DNA of 64,000 nt. Origin: Batkoa obscura (Eukaryota > Entomophthoromycota > Entomophthoromycetes > Entomophthorales > Batkoaceae). Made by a program: the position numbers and the translations under genes. The stretch spans positions 1,798,001 to 1,862,000 of the forward strand of contig JASVEC010000001.1 of the NCBI GenBank assembly GCA_030770535.1, given 5' to 3'. Of this stretch, positions 1 through 12,195 are shown piece after piece (position 1 is the first letter of the stretch; each line of letters starts with the position of its first letter). The notes below the pieces were generated by a model. That model was not told the DNA's origin. It was given only the letters and a program-made list of their open reading frames with translations, and did not search any database.

Positions 1-994
1 TTTTTGGGAGATGATAAAGGATGGGCTTATCCAAGATTAAAGGATGCTAATATTAGTGCAGATCGTTTCCCTTCCCTTTACCTTCAGTTAGTTAAAATTA
101 TGCGTAAGATGTATCATGTTTGTAAACTGGTGCACGCTGATTTATCAGAATATAACTTACTTTACCATCATAAAAAAATTTATGTAATTGATGTATCCCA
201 AAGTGTTGAACAAGATCATCCACATGCATTTGAGTTTTTAAGATCGGATTGTACAAATATTACCGATTTTTTTAGAAAAAGAAATGTAGCTGTTATGACA
301 GTTAAGGAGCTCTTTCAATGGGTTGTAGATCCTAATTTACCAGCCGAAGATGGACCAGAGTTAGATGAAATATTGGAAGGTATTTCAGCCAAAGTAGCTG
401 GTAGAAGTTTAGAAGAAAGTAAAAAATTATTAAGTGAAGAAGAAGTGTTCAAACAAACCTATATCCCTCGTCATTTGGAAGAAGTTATCAACGTGGAAGG
501 CGATTTGGATCGTATTGAAGCTGGTAAAGGGGATGAGCTTACTTATACCTCTCTTTTGAAGGGAGTTAATATATCTAACCCTATTAAAGAAATGCAAGAG
601 CAATTACTCTCCAATAAAAAGGCACAGGGTTCCGATGAAAAGGCCAAAATATCAGATGAAGCTGAGTCTGAGGATGAAAAAGACGATGAAGATGACGATG
701 AAGAAGAAGAAAGTATAGATAGTGATAAAGAAGGAGAAGACTCAGATGAAGACAGTGATGAGTGGGAAGAAAGGGAGAAAAATGTTGGTAAAGGAAAAAG
801 ATACGAGGACCCAGAGCTTAAAAAAGTAATAACAATAATATTGATTAATAAATAAAAAATACTAAGTTTATTTATAGCAACGTAAAAAGGAAGCAAAGGA
901 ACAAGCTAGAGAAAGTAGAAAAACAAAGATACCAAAAGCAGTTAAAAAGAGAAAAGAAAAATTAACTAGTACTAAGAAAGGTAAAAAGAAATAG
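1..994 (+). CDS. RIO1: RIO1 (RIOK1) atypical serine kinase, 5'-truncated by the window edge
   Basis: Cytoplasmic atypical kinase/ATPase that acts in late 40S subunit maturation. Exons 1-825 and 878-994; the 52-bp intron (GTAATA...ATAG) falls between codons. The RIO catalytic loop is visible as HADLSEYNLL and the metal-binding loop as VIDVSQSVE, followed by the family helix with HPHAFEFLRSDC. The C-terminus is an acidic Glu/Asp/Ser tract (about codons 215-260) and then a basic tail ending in KKRKEK and TKKGKKK, the usual RIO1 layout. The N-terminal winged helix and the ATP-binding loop lie left of the window, so the start is not seen. It converges on IMP dehydrogenase with about 300 bp between stops. 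RIO2 or RIO3 are less likely because of the acidic/basic tail. Confidence 0.95.
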
Positions 995-1291
995 AGAGTT
1001 TATAGAGTTTAAAGATTATTATTAAAGAGCATTCAAATGTATCCTTTCATCTTACTTTTAAATAGCATATTTACACTTTCAAACTAGACTGTTTTTATCA
1101 TTTATTTTATATTTATTTAACGTTCTTTATTCTGTATTTAATGTTACTTTATATTTTAATAAAAATGTTAAAGTTTGTTTAAAATTTAAATATTCTTTTA
1201 TTTTACTACCAAAAAAGTAATTTTCTATAGTCGGATTTAAATCATTGAATAGATAGAGAAGGTTATTTACACTTCAAATAATAATTATGAT

Positions 1292-2872
1292 TTAAGAAAA
1301 GAGACGTTTTTCGTAATTGTGGAGACCATGGACCCCACCTTCAACCTGAGCAGCAGCAGTACGCTTTTCAAAACGTACTTTACCACTAAATACACCTTCT
1401 TGGAGAAGAGAAACTGAACGGACACCAATGTCTTGGAGACCGTGTTGGAGTCCAATGAATAAATAAGGTACAAATTTACGAATGGAACCCTTATCGACAA
1501 CTGAACCAGCTACACCTTGAGCAACTTTGATTGCATCAGATTCAGAGAAATAACGAGCTAATGAACCAGAATCTTGTTTAGCTTTATCACCTGATTTTTC
1601 CATAGCATCAATGGAGCCCATACCACGATATCTCTTGAGTCTTTTACCTTCGTGGTAAAAGTATTCTCCAGGAGACTCTAAGGTGCCTGCTAACAAACCA
1701 CCCATCATAACAGCTGAAGCACCAAGAGCTACGGCTTTAGTGATATGACCAACATTTTGGATACCACCATCAGCAATAACTGGAATACCGAATTGACGAG
1801 CAAATTGGGATACACGGTAAACGGCAGTTCCTTGAGGACGACCAACAGCCATGACTTCTTGAGTAATACAGATGGATCCAGAACCCATACCAACGCGGAG
1901 AGCATCGGCACCAGCAGCAATAAGCTCAGCAGCTTGTTCACGAGTAACTACGTTTCCAGCAATGACTTCTACTTTAGGATAAGTAGATTTAATGAATTTG
2001 ATCATCTCAATTTGGAAAGTGGAGTTTCCTTGAGAACTATCAATTACAACAATATCAAGTCCAGCTTCAACAAGTACAGCAAGACGGGTACGATCTTCTG
2101 GACGAGTACCGATAGCAGCAGCAACCAAAAGTTGCTTCGAATTTTTACATTTAGAAGCTAATGGAAAGTCACGGTTCTTAAGGAGATCGGAACGGGATAA
2201 GAGGGAAACTAGTTCGTAATTTTGATTAACGATGGGGAGTTTACCCTTTTTACTCTCTTTTAATATTTTGTTGGCTTCGTCTAAAGTGACACCTTCTTGA
2301 GCAACAACAAGCTCTTTGGTCATAACGTCACTAACCTTAGTTTCAGAGTTGTGAATAAACTGAATATCACGACCAGTAACTAAACCAATTAATTTGGAAT
2401 TTAATTTGCCATTTTCAGTGATTGGAATACCACAGAAACCATATTTAGCTTTGATGTCCCATACATCAGCAATAGTAGAATCTGGTGAAAGTACAATTGG
2501 TTCAGAAATGAAACCATTTTCAAAAGTCTTTACTTTACGAACCATTAAAGCTTGTTCTTCTGAGGAGCAGTTGTTATGAATAACACCTAAACCACCGAGT
2601 AAAGCCATATTGATAGCCATATCAGCTTCAGTAACTGTATCCATAGGACTGGAAACAAAAGGAGTTTTGAGCTTATAGTTCTTAGTAATGTTAACTTCAC
2701 AATCAACGATATGAGCAGGGAAGTCAATATGGCCTGGAAGGATTAAGAAATCATTGTAAGTTAAACCACCTGAGATTTGAGGGTCCATTAACTCTTCAGC
2801 ACTTAAACCATCAGCAGTTTGGTTCTTGAGTACTTCTAAGGCACTGGCACAGTCTAAATACTTTCCATTCAT
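1292..2872 (-). CDS. IMD: Inosine-5'-monophosphate dehydrogenase, 526 aa, single exon
   Basis: Oxidises IMP to XMP with NAD+, the rate-limiting step of guanine nucleotide synthesis, as a cytosolic tetramer. The frame is intact from MNGKYLD to KRLFS, close to the usual length of about 514-525 aa. The (beta/alpha)8 core carries [10 protein letters not shown] near the N-terminus, the catalytic loop [11 protein letters not shown] with the nucleophilic Cys, the phosphate-binding IADGGI, and the active-site flap [11 protein letters not shown] pair of CBS domains (Bateman module) lies at about residues 115-235, for example [12 protein letters not shown] and [12 protein letters not shown]. The first ATG after an in-frame stop is used. 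A TATA-like box lies about 60 bp upstream. No introns, unlike most neighbours. Confidence 0.97.
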   Translation of the reverse strand: MNGKYLDCASALEVLKNQTADGLSAEELMDPQISGGLTYNDFLILPGHIDFPAHIVDCEVNITKNYKLKTPFVSSPMDTVTEADMAINMALLGGLGVIHNNCSSEEQALMVRKVKTFENGFISEPIVLSPDSTIADVWDIKAKYGFCGIPITENGKLNSKLIGLVTGRDIQFIHNSETKVSDVMTKELVVAQEGVTLDEANKILKESKKGKLPIVNQNYELVSLLSRSDLLKNRDFPLASKCKNSKQLLVAAAIGTRPEDRTRLAVLVEAGLDIVVIDSSQGNSTFQIEMIKFIKSTYPKVEVIAGNVVTREQAAELIAAGADALRVGMGSGSICITQEVMAVGRPQGTAVYRVSQFARQFGIPVIADGGIQNVGHITKAVALGASAVMMGGLLAGTLESPGEYFYHEGKRLKRYRGMGSIDAMEKSGDKAKQDSGSLARYFSESDAIKVAQGVAGSVVDKGSIRKFVPYLFIGLQHGLQDIGVRSVSLLQEGVFSGKVRFEKRTAAAQVEGGVHGLHNYEKRLFS

Positions 2873-3871
2873 TTTAATTTTGGGGAATGTTAAATTTTAA
2901 ATTCCCATGATTAAAGATTGATTTCAAGCCTATTTATATTTCTCCATAATTAAAATCAAACTTTAATTGGTTAACCTTATTCTCAGTGTAAATAGATGAC
3001 AAATTACAAGCGATTAATTAAGGATGATTTATGATTTTATTGGTAGATAGGAATTAATTTTTGTGTATTTGATTTAGGTTAACCAAAGGAATACTATTAG
3101 AAGCTAGTTATTTTAGTTTAAATCTGAAGCTTTCGAATAGATCCCATAGTCCGCCCTACTGTATGTAATGATAGCTTCGTTTTCTAAAAACATCTTTACA
3201 TAAATAGCAAATATTTATAATTTATGACACTTCACCTTGATCTAAAATTGTACACAAGCTAAGCTAAAATATTAAATTCATTTATTTGTATTTTAATTAT
3301 AAATATAATAACTATTTGTAATCCAGAAGCTTTTAATCTAGGTTGATAACATTATATAACCTGCTTTGATTTATTACATATATAATATTGCAGTGGGTTG
3401 TATTAAGACATCAAATGTTCATTATCAGCAAATACCAACTTTTATTTAAAGTTTCAATTCTGTTATTTGCCTAATAAGGTATTTTAAACTTAGTTGATTT
3501 ACACTTAAGGATTGAGTTCGTTTATAATTTCAACCAGGCTTTTGAACTCGCCTTGGAATAGATTAAGTGTTTGTGATACTTTACTTCCTTGGATTTTATA
3601 TTTAAATTACTGAAGTTTCAATAATGATTATTACATTAATAAAAGATAATATATCTATATCTATTATAAGGAATTAATCAAATGAGGTTATTTTGCTGGA
3701 TGGTTTAGTTTCCATAAAATTCACTTTTTAAAACAGTTTGTTAACTATTATTAGATATACTAAACTTTCTTTTTTAAATAAATTAAATATAATTAATTAA
3801 AATTCTACTTAAAGATTAACACTAATAAATAAAAATATATATTACTATCGGGAAGTGATTTTATTTAATAA
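2873..3871. other. Intergenic stretch between IMPDH and HEM13
   Basis: About 1 kb holding the IMPDH upstream region and the HEM13 3' flank. No open frame with recognisable similarity, RNA gene, MITE or LTR copy was seen. Confidence 0.6.
2931..2938 (-). promoter_or_regulatory. TATA-like box upstream of IMP dehydrogenase
   Basis: On the minus strand the sequence reads TATAAATA followed by GG, about 60 bp before the ATG at 2872. Position and sequence fit a core promoter, but in such AT-rich DNA chance matches are common. Confidence 0.4.
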
Positions 3872-5053
3872 TTAAGCCCATTCACGAGGATTTTTCAATA
3901 CATGGACTAAAATTTCTTCTGGAGAATTAGGCTTTGGTTTGACATCATATTGCCAACGTGCAGTGAGAGGTAAAGAAACAAGGATAGATTCAATTCTTGG
4001 GTTAGGGGTATGTAAACCAAACTTAGTACCTCTATCATGAATGAGATTAAACTCAACGTATCTACCTCTTCTTAGCTGTTGCCACTCTTTTTGTTCTTGA
4101 GTAAAACCAGCGTCTTTTCTCTTTTCAACAAGGGGGAGGTAAGATGGTAAGAAAGAGTTACCACATGCTTTAACAAACTTGAATAAGTCTTCTTTATTGC
4201 CAAAGCGCTCATCTAAATCATCAAAAAATATACCGCCAATACCACGACATTCACTACGATGGGTATTAACAAAATATTTGTCACACCATTTTTTAAACTT
4301 GGGGTAAAAATCAGGGTTTGTTTGATCACATGCGGATTTTAATGTTTTGTGAAAGTGTTTGGCGTCTTCAACAAATAAATAAGCTGGTGTTAAATCCGAG
4401 CCACCACCAAACCACCAAACAGGTTCTTTAGTATTTGGATTTTCAACTTCAAAATATCTATAATTTAAATGGACCGTTGGTGCCATTGGATTTTTTGGAT
4501 GAATGACTAAAGATATTGAAGCAGTAAAAAAATTAAATGGTCCATCCCCTTCTAACTTCTCACTAGCTTCAGCACGCATCTGTTTTACAGCAGGTTTTGG
4601 TAGCTTACCATGTACTATAGAAATATTTACTCCTGCTCTTTCAAATACATTACCATCTTCCAATACACAACTTATGCCCTCTCCTCCTAATGCTCGTTGC
4701 CATGAATCTTGCTTAAAACTTTTACCATCCAATTTACTGATTTCTGAGCAGATATCCTTTTGTAGTTGTTTTATATACTCGCTCATAAGTTTCCTCATTG
4801 GTACCTCTTCTTCTACTTTTGTACTGATATACTTTGGTGCTTCACATGAAATCAAGGTTTTCTATCCAAAAAATTAAATCAAATTAAAAATATAAATTTT
4901 AATTACCTTATATAAAGAACCTAAATCATATTGTTTATTAAGATAATAACCACCTAAACCTAGACCCAGGATGGGGACGGTAACCTTCAATGGATTTTTA
5001 TAAGCAATTGTAAGTTCTTTAATATTATGTTTTATTGTGTTTAACCGATTCAT
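3872..5053 (-). CDS. HEM13: Oxygen-dependent coproporphyrinogen III oxidase, 378 aa, two exons
   Basis: Converts coproporphyrinogen III to protoporphyrinogen IX in haem synthesis. Exon 1 is 5053-4907 (49 codons), exon 2 is 4861-3872; the 45-bp intron (GTAATT...GATAG) leaves the frame in phase 0. Family signatures seen: FNFFTASISLVIHPKNP, HLNYRYFEV, WWFGGGSDLTPAYLF, RGIGGIFFDDLD, RRGRYVEFNLIHDRGT and the terminal HVLKNPREWA. Exon 1 encodes a basic, Asp/Glu-poor start followed by a glycine-rich hydrophobic stretch (VPILGLGLGGYYL), which looks like a mitochondrial presequence with a membrane-associated segment. Budding-yeast Hem13 lacks this and is cytosolic, so mitochondrial intermembrane-space location is inferred. 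Confidence 0.95.
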
Positions 5054-6518
5054 TTTTAAAATTGATTTTAGATTTTTTTGAATTTTGAATTTTATATTAC
5101 GTAGGCTAAACCTGATTGACTTAAGTAAAAATGGGCCGATTTAATTTTAAATACTTCCAAGTATAAAAATGAATTTTGCTATTGACTATATACGATAAGT
5201 TTATTTATCATGAGTTTTATTCATGAGCATATGATAAAGTTTGACATTTTTGTAATGATTTATAACATAGTGTTTTTGCCCTTTATAAATATTGTAAAAA
5301 TGAATTGATTTCTAAAGTTTAACTTATCATTGTTTTCTTACATTTAATAGTTTTTATTTTTGTATTTATCTAATGATCTTTTTCTAATATAATATCAAAT
5401 TAAATAAATTTAACTTATAGAATAATGTGTTATTTTAATGCTGTATTAATGTAGATGATTTATTCATAACTTATATTAAATAACAGTGTTAAAACTGTTT
5501 TTTATCTCATAAGAAGCTATCTTTGTCGACATATGGGGGTGTTTTTTTTGGGTTCATTATTTTTTCCATCTTTTAAGCGCTATTTGAGCAGAAAGATTGT
5601 TAGTAAAATTCTTAAACAAAAATACATCCCCATTTAACCTTTACATTTTAGTTCATACTTTATTAAACTATAAAAAAACTCAAATTTTTATAAATTTTAG
5701 TGTCGAAAAAGTAAGAATAGTATAACAAAGCTAGTTACTTTAAACCTTTATAAGTACTAATTACACCAGTATTCTTTTCTGATTACGTTTCCTTGTTACG
5801 TCGTTGATATTTGGCTTTTGAGTATTTATATTACATAATACATAATACATAATACATAAGTGTGAATTTTTTAAATTTTAAAAAATATATCAATACGAAT
5901 AGTAATCTTAATTTGAAAAATCAAAATTTATTACAGTACAAGTCTATAATACATATATCAAATAAACTCTAAATGTTTATTGCTGTTAATAAGATACAGT
6001 ATAATAAAGAAGCCAAAATTTTATTTAGATATCATATTAAATTATAGTAGACCCTACTTCAATTTAACTTTTATAAAAATCGGAAAATAGAGTTTGGTTT
6101 TAGAATTAGGATCAAGTGCTCAACTTTATATTAAATTTTAAAACAATATGGGGATTTGGGGAATTATGATAAGATGATGAATTTTAATTGGTTATGAAAT
6201 GTGGTTTGATTCATTATTATGGCATATAATTTTCTCCTTAAATTTAGATTAGTTCTTTATCAAGCTAAGATTAAATTTATCATTTGCTTATTGCATACTT
6301 ATGAAAAAATAACAAAATTTCTTCTAAAATACGATGCATGATTGGGTATTTTAACAATGCGCAATCATCAATGTGGTTTTTATTGGTTAACAATGAAATC
6401 AATTAGAAGTTAACAAACCCAATTAAATACTGGTACCACATGGAATAAAAGTAAATAAAATGTAAAGAACAGAGAAATTTTCAAGATTATCTTTTGTTAG
6501 ATTAAATAAAACTCAATA
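5054..6518. other. Intergenic region between HEM13 and ABCF2 with one MITE
   Basis: Divergent 5' flanks of HEM13 (minus) and ABCF2 (plus). It contains one MITE (5534-5632) and a short tandem run of a 7-base ACATAAT-type unit around 5833-5859. Nothing else was recognised. Confidence 0.6.
5534..5632 (-). mobile_element. MITE family A copy, about 99 bp
   Basis: Reverse orientation of the family consensus: begins TGGGGGTGTTTTTTTTGG, contains AAGCGCTATTTGAGC and ends AATACATCCCCA. Flanked by TA on the left and TT on the right. Non-autonomous; no coding capacity. Confidence 0.85.
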
Positions 6519-8388
6519 ATGACTTCTGCCGCTAAAGCTAAACGTGCCGAAAAGAAAGCCGGTAAAAAACTTGGAAAAAAGGGTGCCGCTGCTGAAGTTG
6601 ACCCAAATGAGATCGATATGAAGTCCCTTAAAATTACTTATGATCGTTCCGCTACTGGTGTCCTTACCTCTCAAGAAAGTTCAAGAGATATAAAGATTGA
6701 ATCTTTTACTCTCTCTTTCCACGGTAGATTACTTATCTCTAATGCCACCATTGAACTCAATTTTGGTCGTCGTTATGGTCTCCTTGGTTCTAACGGTTCA
6801 GGTAAATCTACTTTCCTTAACTGTTTAGCTGCCCGCGAAGTACCTATCCCATTACACACTGATGTAAGTTTAATCTAATTTAATTTTGTGTATTTACTAA
6901 ATGATGAATAGATTTATCTTTTAAATGAAGAAGCTGAACCAAGTGAATTCACTGGTGTAGAATACGTTATTGACCATGCTGAAAGAGAAGTCGCAGTAAG
7001 TTAAATATAATATTATACTATAATTATGGCTAATCATTATTTAGCGTCTTGAACATCGTGTTGAAGAACTTCTTGGAGAAGAAGGTGGTAGTGATAACCC
7101 TGAAATTGATGATCTTTATGAACGTATTGAACAAATGGATCCTGCTACCTTTGAATCCCGTGCTGCTACACTATTAAATGGTCTTGGATTCGGACCAGAA
7201 ATGATGAAGAAAAAGACCAAAGATATGTCTGGAGGATGGCGTATGCGTGTGTCTTTAGCTAAAGCGCTTTTCATCAAACCTACTCTTTTACTTCTTGATG
7301 AGCCTACCAATCATTTAGATTTAGAAGCTTGTGTCTGGCTTGAAGAATATTTAAAGACTTATGACCGTATCTTAGTCGTTGTTTCTCATTCTCAAGATTT
7401 CTTGAATGGTGTATGTACCAACATCATGGATCTTACCCATCTTAAAACTTTAGTCTACTATGGGGGTAATTATGATACTTATGTTAGAACTAAAGCTGAA
7501 AACGAAGTCAATCAAAACAAGGCTTATGCTAAACAACAAGCTGAAATTGAGCATATTAAAAAGTTTGTAGCTTCCGCTGGTACATATGCCAATTTAGTTA
7601 AACAAGCCAAAAGTAAACTTAAGATTATTGAAAAGATGGAAGCCGATGGTCTTATCCAAAAGGTTGAAAACCCATTCCCATACAAATTCGATTTTCTTGA
7701 CGTTGATAAGTTACCTCCACCAGTATTATCATTTGCTGATGCTGCCTTTGCTTACTCTGGAAAGATGGAAGATGCTCTTTACAAACATTTAGAATTAGCT
7801 GTTGATATGGATTCCAGAATTGCTATTGTAGGACCTAATGGTGTTGGTAAATCTACCCTTCTTAAACTTATGACTGGTGAACTTCAAGCTACCGATGGAC
7901 GTGTTACTCGTCACACTAAACTTAAGCTTGCTAAATATTCTCAGCATTCTAATGACCAACTTGATGGTGAAGTTACCCCAATTGATTATATGCGTAGAAA
8001 ATTCCCTGGTGAACCACAAGAAATGGATCACTGGCGTCGTGTTTTAGGTAGATATGGTCTTTCTGGTAACCATCAAACTTCCTTAATTAAAACCTTATCC
8101 GATGGTCTTAAGTCTCGTTTAGTATTCGGAGAACTTGCTTTATCTCGCCCACATATTCTCTTGTTTGATGAACCTACCAATCATTTAGATATGGAATCTA
8201 TTGATTCTTTAGCTGATGCTATTAATAGGTTTGACGGTGGTATGGTTTTAGTATCCCATGATTTCCGTTTGATTTCTCAAGTAGCTCAAGATATATGGCT
8301 TTTACAAGATAAAAAGGTTACTTTATGGGCTGAAGGTGGTATCAAAGCTTATAAAGAATCCCTTCGTAAGAACGTTAAACTCGTTTAA
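6519..8388 (+). CDS. ARB1: ABCF2/Arb1-type ABC ATPase, 590 aa, three exons
   Basis: Soluble twin-ATPase ABC-F protein acting in ribosome biogenesis and translation, without membrane domains. Exons 6519-6863, 6912-6995, 7045-8388; introns of 48 and 49 bp, all phase 0. Both nucleotide-binding domains are complete: Walker A GSNGSGKST and GPNGVGKST, signature motifs MSGGWRMR and LSDGLKSRLVF, Walker B LLLLDEPTNHLD and ILLFDEPTNHLD. The signature LSDGLKSR and the junction HTDIYLLNEEAEPSE are typical of the ABCF2/Arb1 branch rather than GCN20 or EF3. A lysine/alanine-rich N-terminus (AKAKRAEKKAGKK) precedes. Codons are noticeably more GC-ending than in neighbours, as expected of a highly expressed gene. 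Confidence 0.96.
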
Positions 8389-8671
8389 ACTCACTTCTCC
8401 GTTATATATTCACTGTTTTATCCTTATATTAGAAATGTAATATAACTTTGATCGAAAGATTTTTAATGCTTATAGATAGTTTTATCCCAACCTTATTAAA
8501 TAAATATTTTTAATAAAATAATATTGGATGCTTAAATTTTGTTTTATTGGATAGTTAAAATAATTTATTAGAAATAGAATTATTGTAGAAATAGTGTAGT
8601 TATGAATAATTTATAATAGTTTATTAAAAGAATGTACAGTTTATGAAAAGAATATTAAATAAGATGAAATA

Positions 8672-9355
8672 TTATTCTGGTTTATCTTCAGTTGTTTTAC
8701 TTTTAAATATAGATTCTTCTAAATCTAAAATATTTTTTAAACTTTGGTTTCTAAATAAAATAAGCATAAGGCTATCAATGTAAATACTTAAAACAATAAC
8801 TATACCTTAAACAAAACCATTCTTCCAGCTTTTGAATACTCTGCTCAAAGTTTAAACTACCGGATTTATAAGCGCTTAATACTTGGTTTGATACTTCCTT
8901 TTGTTCTTCATTTTCTAAATTAACGCTAATAAAATAGTCCGTTTAGTTTAAAATTCTTATAAATAAAATAAAATCAAAACTCACCCACTATTAAACAAGC
9001 CTTTAACAACTAAAGCGTTATCTTCTTTATCAATCAATTGATCAAATTCTTCACCAACAACTTCCTCTTTATTATCTTTATCAAAACATAATGCATCGTA
9101 AGCAAGAAAAAGGTTAGAAAAACAAAACAAATTTTTCACTTCTTTAGCTGAGTCATCTAATTCAATTAATATTGAATCGGATTTAACGATCTTCTCTGGT
9201 ATATCTTCGTCTTCAAAAACAAAGTGATAATTGGCACATAATATAGATTGTTGACTAAAATCATCCGATATTATAATTTTATTGGGTAAAGTTATAGCCT
9301 TTTCTTGTATAGACTGGATGTTGTCACTAGCTGTAGACGTGGGTGATGTGGACAT
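8672..9355 (-). CDS. Hypothetical protein, 189 aa, three exons
   Basis: Not recognised. Exons 9355-8985, 8925-8806, 8750-8672; introns of 59 and 55 bp with GTGAGT and GTATAG donors. An alternative acceptor 21 nt upstream in the last intron (34-bp intron) would add seven residues in frame; the longer intron has the better pyrimidine run. The product begins MSTSPTSTASDN, is acidic, has no signal peptide or clear TM segment, and includes hydrophobic-acidic patches such as LCANYHFVFEDEDIP and a C-terminal helix-like region (SIQKLEEWF, SLKNILDLEES). It is divergent from the RBM22-like gene with about 160 bp between starts, so the two may share a promoter region. The exon model is reasonable; function is unknown. 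Confidence 0.7.
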
Positions 9356-9516
9356 ATTTTAAAAAATTTGTTTAATAAATAAATTTATTTTTTGATTTTA
9401 TAATTTTAGGTTTTATTTTGCAATTATTTGAATTAAAGGCTTGGTTTTTTTTGCAAAGTTGAAATTGGTGGGAAGATTTATGCTTTGAAGATTTTTAGTT
9501 TTGAATTGTTTTTAAA

Positions 9517-10999
9517 ATGGCTAAAGTAGAAAATAATAAAATTATATGGGAAAATTCAGTAAGTTAATATACAATTTGAAGTTAGGAAATATATTAAGTT
9601 ATATTAAAAGGAATTTCCAATCCTTTGCGAGTCTTGTTTAGGCCCCAACCCTTATGTTCGTATGGTAAAAGCAAAATAAATATTAATTATTATTTTTAAT
9701 ATTCATTTTAAATATTTAGACAAAACAAAGTTTTGGTAAAGAGTGCAAAGTAAGGAGAGCAATATTCTATAAAAAGAGAATGGCTAATAAAAAAGGTGTG
9801 TCAAAGACCTTTTACAGTATTTAGATGGTGTCCAGGAGCAGGTATGCGCCATAAAAAAACGGAAATATGTCAAACTTGTGCCAAGATAAAGAATGTGTGC
9901 CAAACATGTATTTTGGATCTACAGTATCATTTACCAGTACAAGTTCGAGATCAAGGGTTAAATGTAGCAGCCAACTTACCAAAAGATAGAGTGAATAAAG
10001 ATTATTTTATTAAGAATGCCGAAAAAAAAGTAAGCTTTAGCTTGGATTTATAAATTAATTTGAAAATTAATCACTGTAGCTTGAAAACGGGGAAGTAGTG
10101 TATGATTTTGAACAAGCTTCGTTAGCTGGTAAAAGTTTATTAAAAAAGATGGCGAGAGCTGAGCCTTTTTATCAAAGGAATAGACCTCATATTTGTTCTT
10201 TTTTCATTAAAGGTACTTGTACCCGTGGTGATGCTTGTCCTTACAGGTAACATATAATGATTGTATTTTTTTGGTTTAAGATTCAATTTATGTTTATTAG
10301 ACATGAAATTCCTAAAGATAACGATTTGGGTAAACAAGATATTAGAAGTAGATATTTAGGAGAAGATGATCCAGTAGCTAAAAAATTATTGGCTAGAGCT
10401 TCTAATACTTCTACCTTAGCTATACCAACCGATAAAAGTATAGTAAGCTTTATTAGCTTTATGGTTTATTTATGTTAACTTCTATAGACTTCTTTATTTT
10501 TAACGGGTGTTCAACCAGAGATAACTGAATTTGATATAAAGTAATTATTTATTTGATTGTTAATGAACTGTTATTTATTGTCATTATTAGAAAACATTTT
10601 GAAACATATGGATCAATTAAATCCGTGATAATAGTAGCTAAAGCTAAATGTGCCTTTGTTAATTTTACAGATAGAGAAGGGGCAGAAAAAGCGGCTAAAA
10701 ATAGCTTAAATGTAGAAATCAAATCGCATCCAGTTCAAGTTGCTTGGGCTAAACCTAAGCCTAAAGGACCTCAAACGGAAATTAAAGGTAAAAAGCGGTA
10801 TTCATTTAAAGGGATTATGTTGATAATTGAAATTAGAAAAAGATAATAGTGAAGCTACTAGCTCTAGTTTGTTACCTCCACCACCAGGGTCGAGTGATAT
10901 GGTTTATCCTAGTCAAGGTAGTTTAATCTTGGCTTTATTTATAATGTTTATTAAAGGATTTTAGATCCTACAATGTTGGGTTCCTATCATACTAAATAA
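9517..10999 (+). CDS. SLT11: RBM22/Slt11 (Ecm2)-type pre-mRNA splicing factor, 344 aa, ten exons
   Basis: Nuclear spliceosome component that contacts U6 and pre-mRNA at the catalytic centre. Exons 9517-9558, 9611-9664, 9720-9749, 9796-10029, 10080-10246, 10301-10442, 10488-10540, 10591-10787, 10837-10917, 10965-10999 give an unbroken frame. Domain order: N-terminal zinc-binding region ([44 protein letters not shown]), a CCCH finger ([21 protein letters not shown]), and an RRM ([33 protein letters not shown]). A short proline run (LPPPPGSSD) ends the protein; human RBM22 is longer (about 420 aa) mainly in this tail. The terminal exon uses the acceptor giving [11 protein letters not shown]; an acceptor nine bases upstream would stop at once. 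The intron-dense layout contrasts with VPS13 and IMPDH. Confidence 0.93.
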
Positions 11000-11218
11000 A
11001 ACATTCGGGATATTATTTTGAGATACAATAAGAATATAAATAATTAAAAAAATAATCCCATTTAAATAAAACTTTGTTTTATTATATTAATAATGAGATT
11101 ATTGTAATTAGAATATATTCTTAATCTTATATATACAATAACAATTAAATAAAAACAGCACAATAATAATTAGTGTTTATTCCAAGTTTTATTTTTAAAT
11201 TAAAGAAAGTATGATTTT

Positions 11219-11862
11219 TTATTTCAATTCAAAAGAAATACCACAACCACAACCGGAAGCAGCGTTTGGATTATTGACTAATTTGAAAGTAGAACCTATT
11301 AATTCTTGTGTAAAATCCAATTGACTACCCACTATCAATGGCAAAAAAGCTTTATTTAATATAACTTTAGCCCCTTCTTTGTTTACAACTCTATTAAAAA
11401 TATTCAATAAATGAAATAAATATTAAGTTAAATGAGGCTTATAATGTATTATAATAAATTTAAATGATATCTAATGAAATAAAATAATCTAATAGAATTA
11501 ACTTACATATCTTCCTTTTCAATTTTATCGTCTAAATCAAATAATAATTTAAAGCCATGGCAGCCGCCTGATTCTATAATAATTCTTAACCCTTGATTAT
11601 CATTATTATCTCTTTTTTGTATCGTTTTAATTTGCTATAGTATATAAAATACATTATAAATATATAGCAATCATTTAAATTCAAAGCTTTAAATTACCTT
11701 AACCGCACTATCTGTAATCTCTAAATCTATTGGTATATTTGTATTCATAGTGGTTTTACTGTCTGTATACCATCTTTGAAACGGTCTCATTGAGGCTGGT
11801 TTTGACAATACATTTGTTCGATATAGTTGAAGACTTCTTTGTAATAGTGTGGATTTATTCAT
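11219..11862 (-). CDS. ISA2: Mitochondrial iron-sulfur assembly protein ISA2/ISCA2, 154 aa, three exons
   Basis: A-type Fe-S scaffold/transfer protein of mitochondria, needed for [4Fe-4S] proteins such as aconitase and lipoate synthase. Exons 11862-11698, 11634-11507, 11390-11219; introns of 63 and 116 bp. The three conserved cysteines are present: GGCHGF and the C-terminal GCGCGISFELK. The core LDFTQELIGSTFKLVNNPNA is the ISA2-type signature. The N-terminus (MNKSTLLQRSLQLYRTN, then FQRWYTDS) is Arg/Ser-rich with no acidic residues, as for a matrix-targeting presequence. ISA1 is less likely because of the ELIGS.F..NNP spacing. Confidence 0.93.
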
Positions 11863-12195
11863 ATTATTAGTTTAATTAAAAATTGTTTTTTTCAAAATTG
11901 GTGCTTGGTAACTTCTAAAAGTGGAGATTTTATTGGCTAAATAGAAATTCAGCGTGATGGTCTGAGTTTATAGATCTTTTATAGTAAAATTTTAGTGAGC
12001 TTAAATTAGTAATGAAATCCAAAGAAGTTGCTTAATTCAAATTTTTTTTCAAAGTATTAAAACCCAATTTAGTTAAACTTCAAGCAACAAATTCATTATT
12101 TCAAAAAAGAAGCGAAACAGCAAAATAAATTCCAAAAATTATCCTCCATCAATTTGTTTTTCCATTTTTTTTAAAAACTTAAAATACAGCTCACA

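Noticed and set aside
1745-2161. 138-codon plus-strand frame within IMPDH
   Set aside because: Complement shadow of a highly conserved gene; no independent support.
8772-8805. 34-bp intron model for the last intron of the hypothetical gene at 8672-9355
   Set aside because: Shorter than all other introns here; the downstream acceptor gives a normal 55-bp intron and stays in frame.
10140-10337. 65-codon minus-strand frame across the CCCH finger exon of the RBM22-like gene
   Set aside because: Shadow of spliced plus-strand exons and an intron; no independent evidence.
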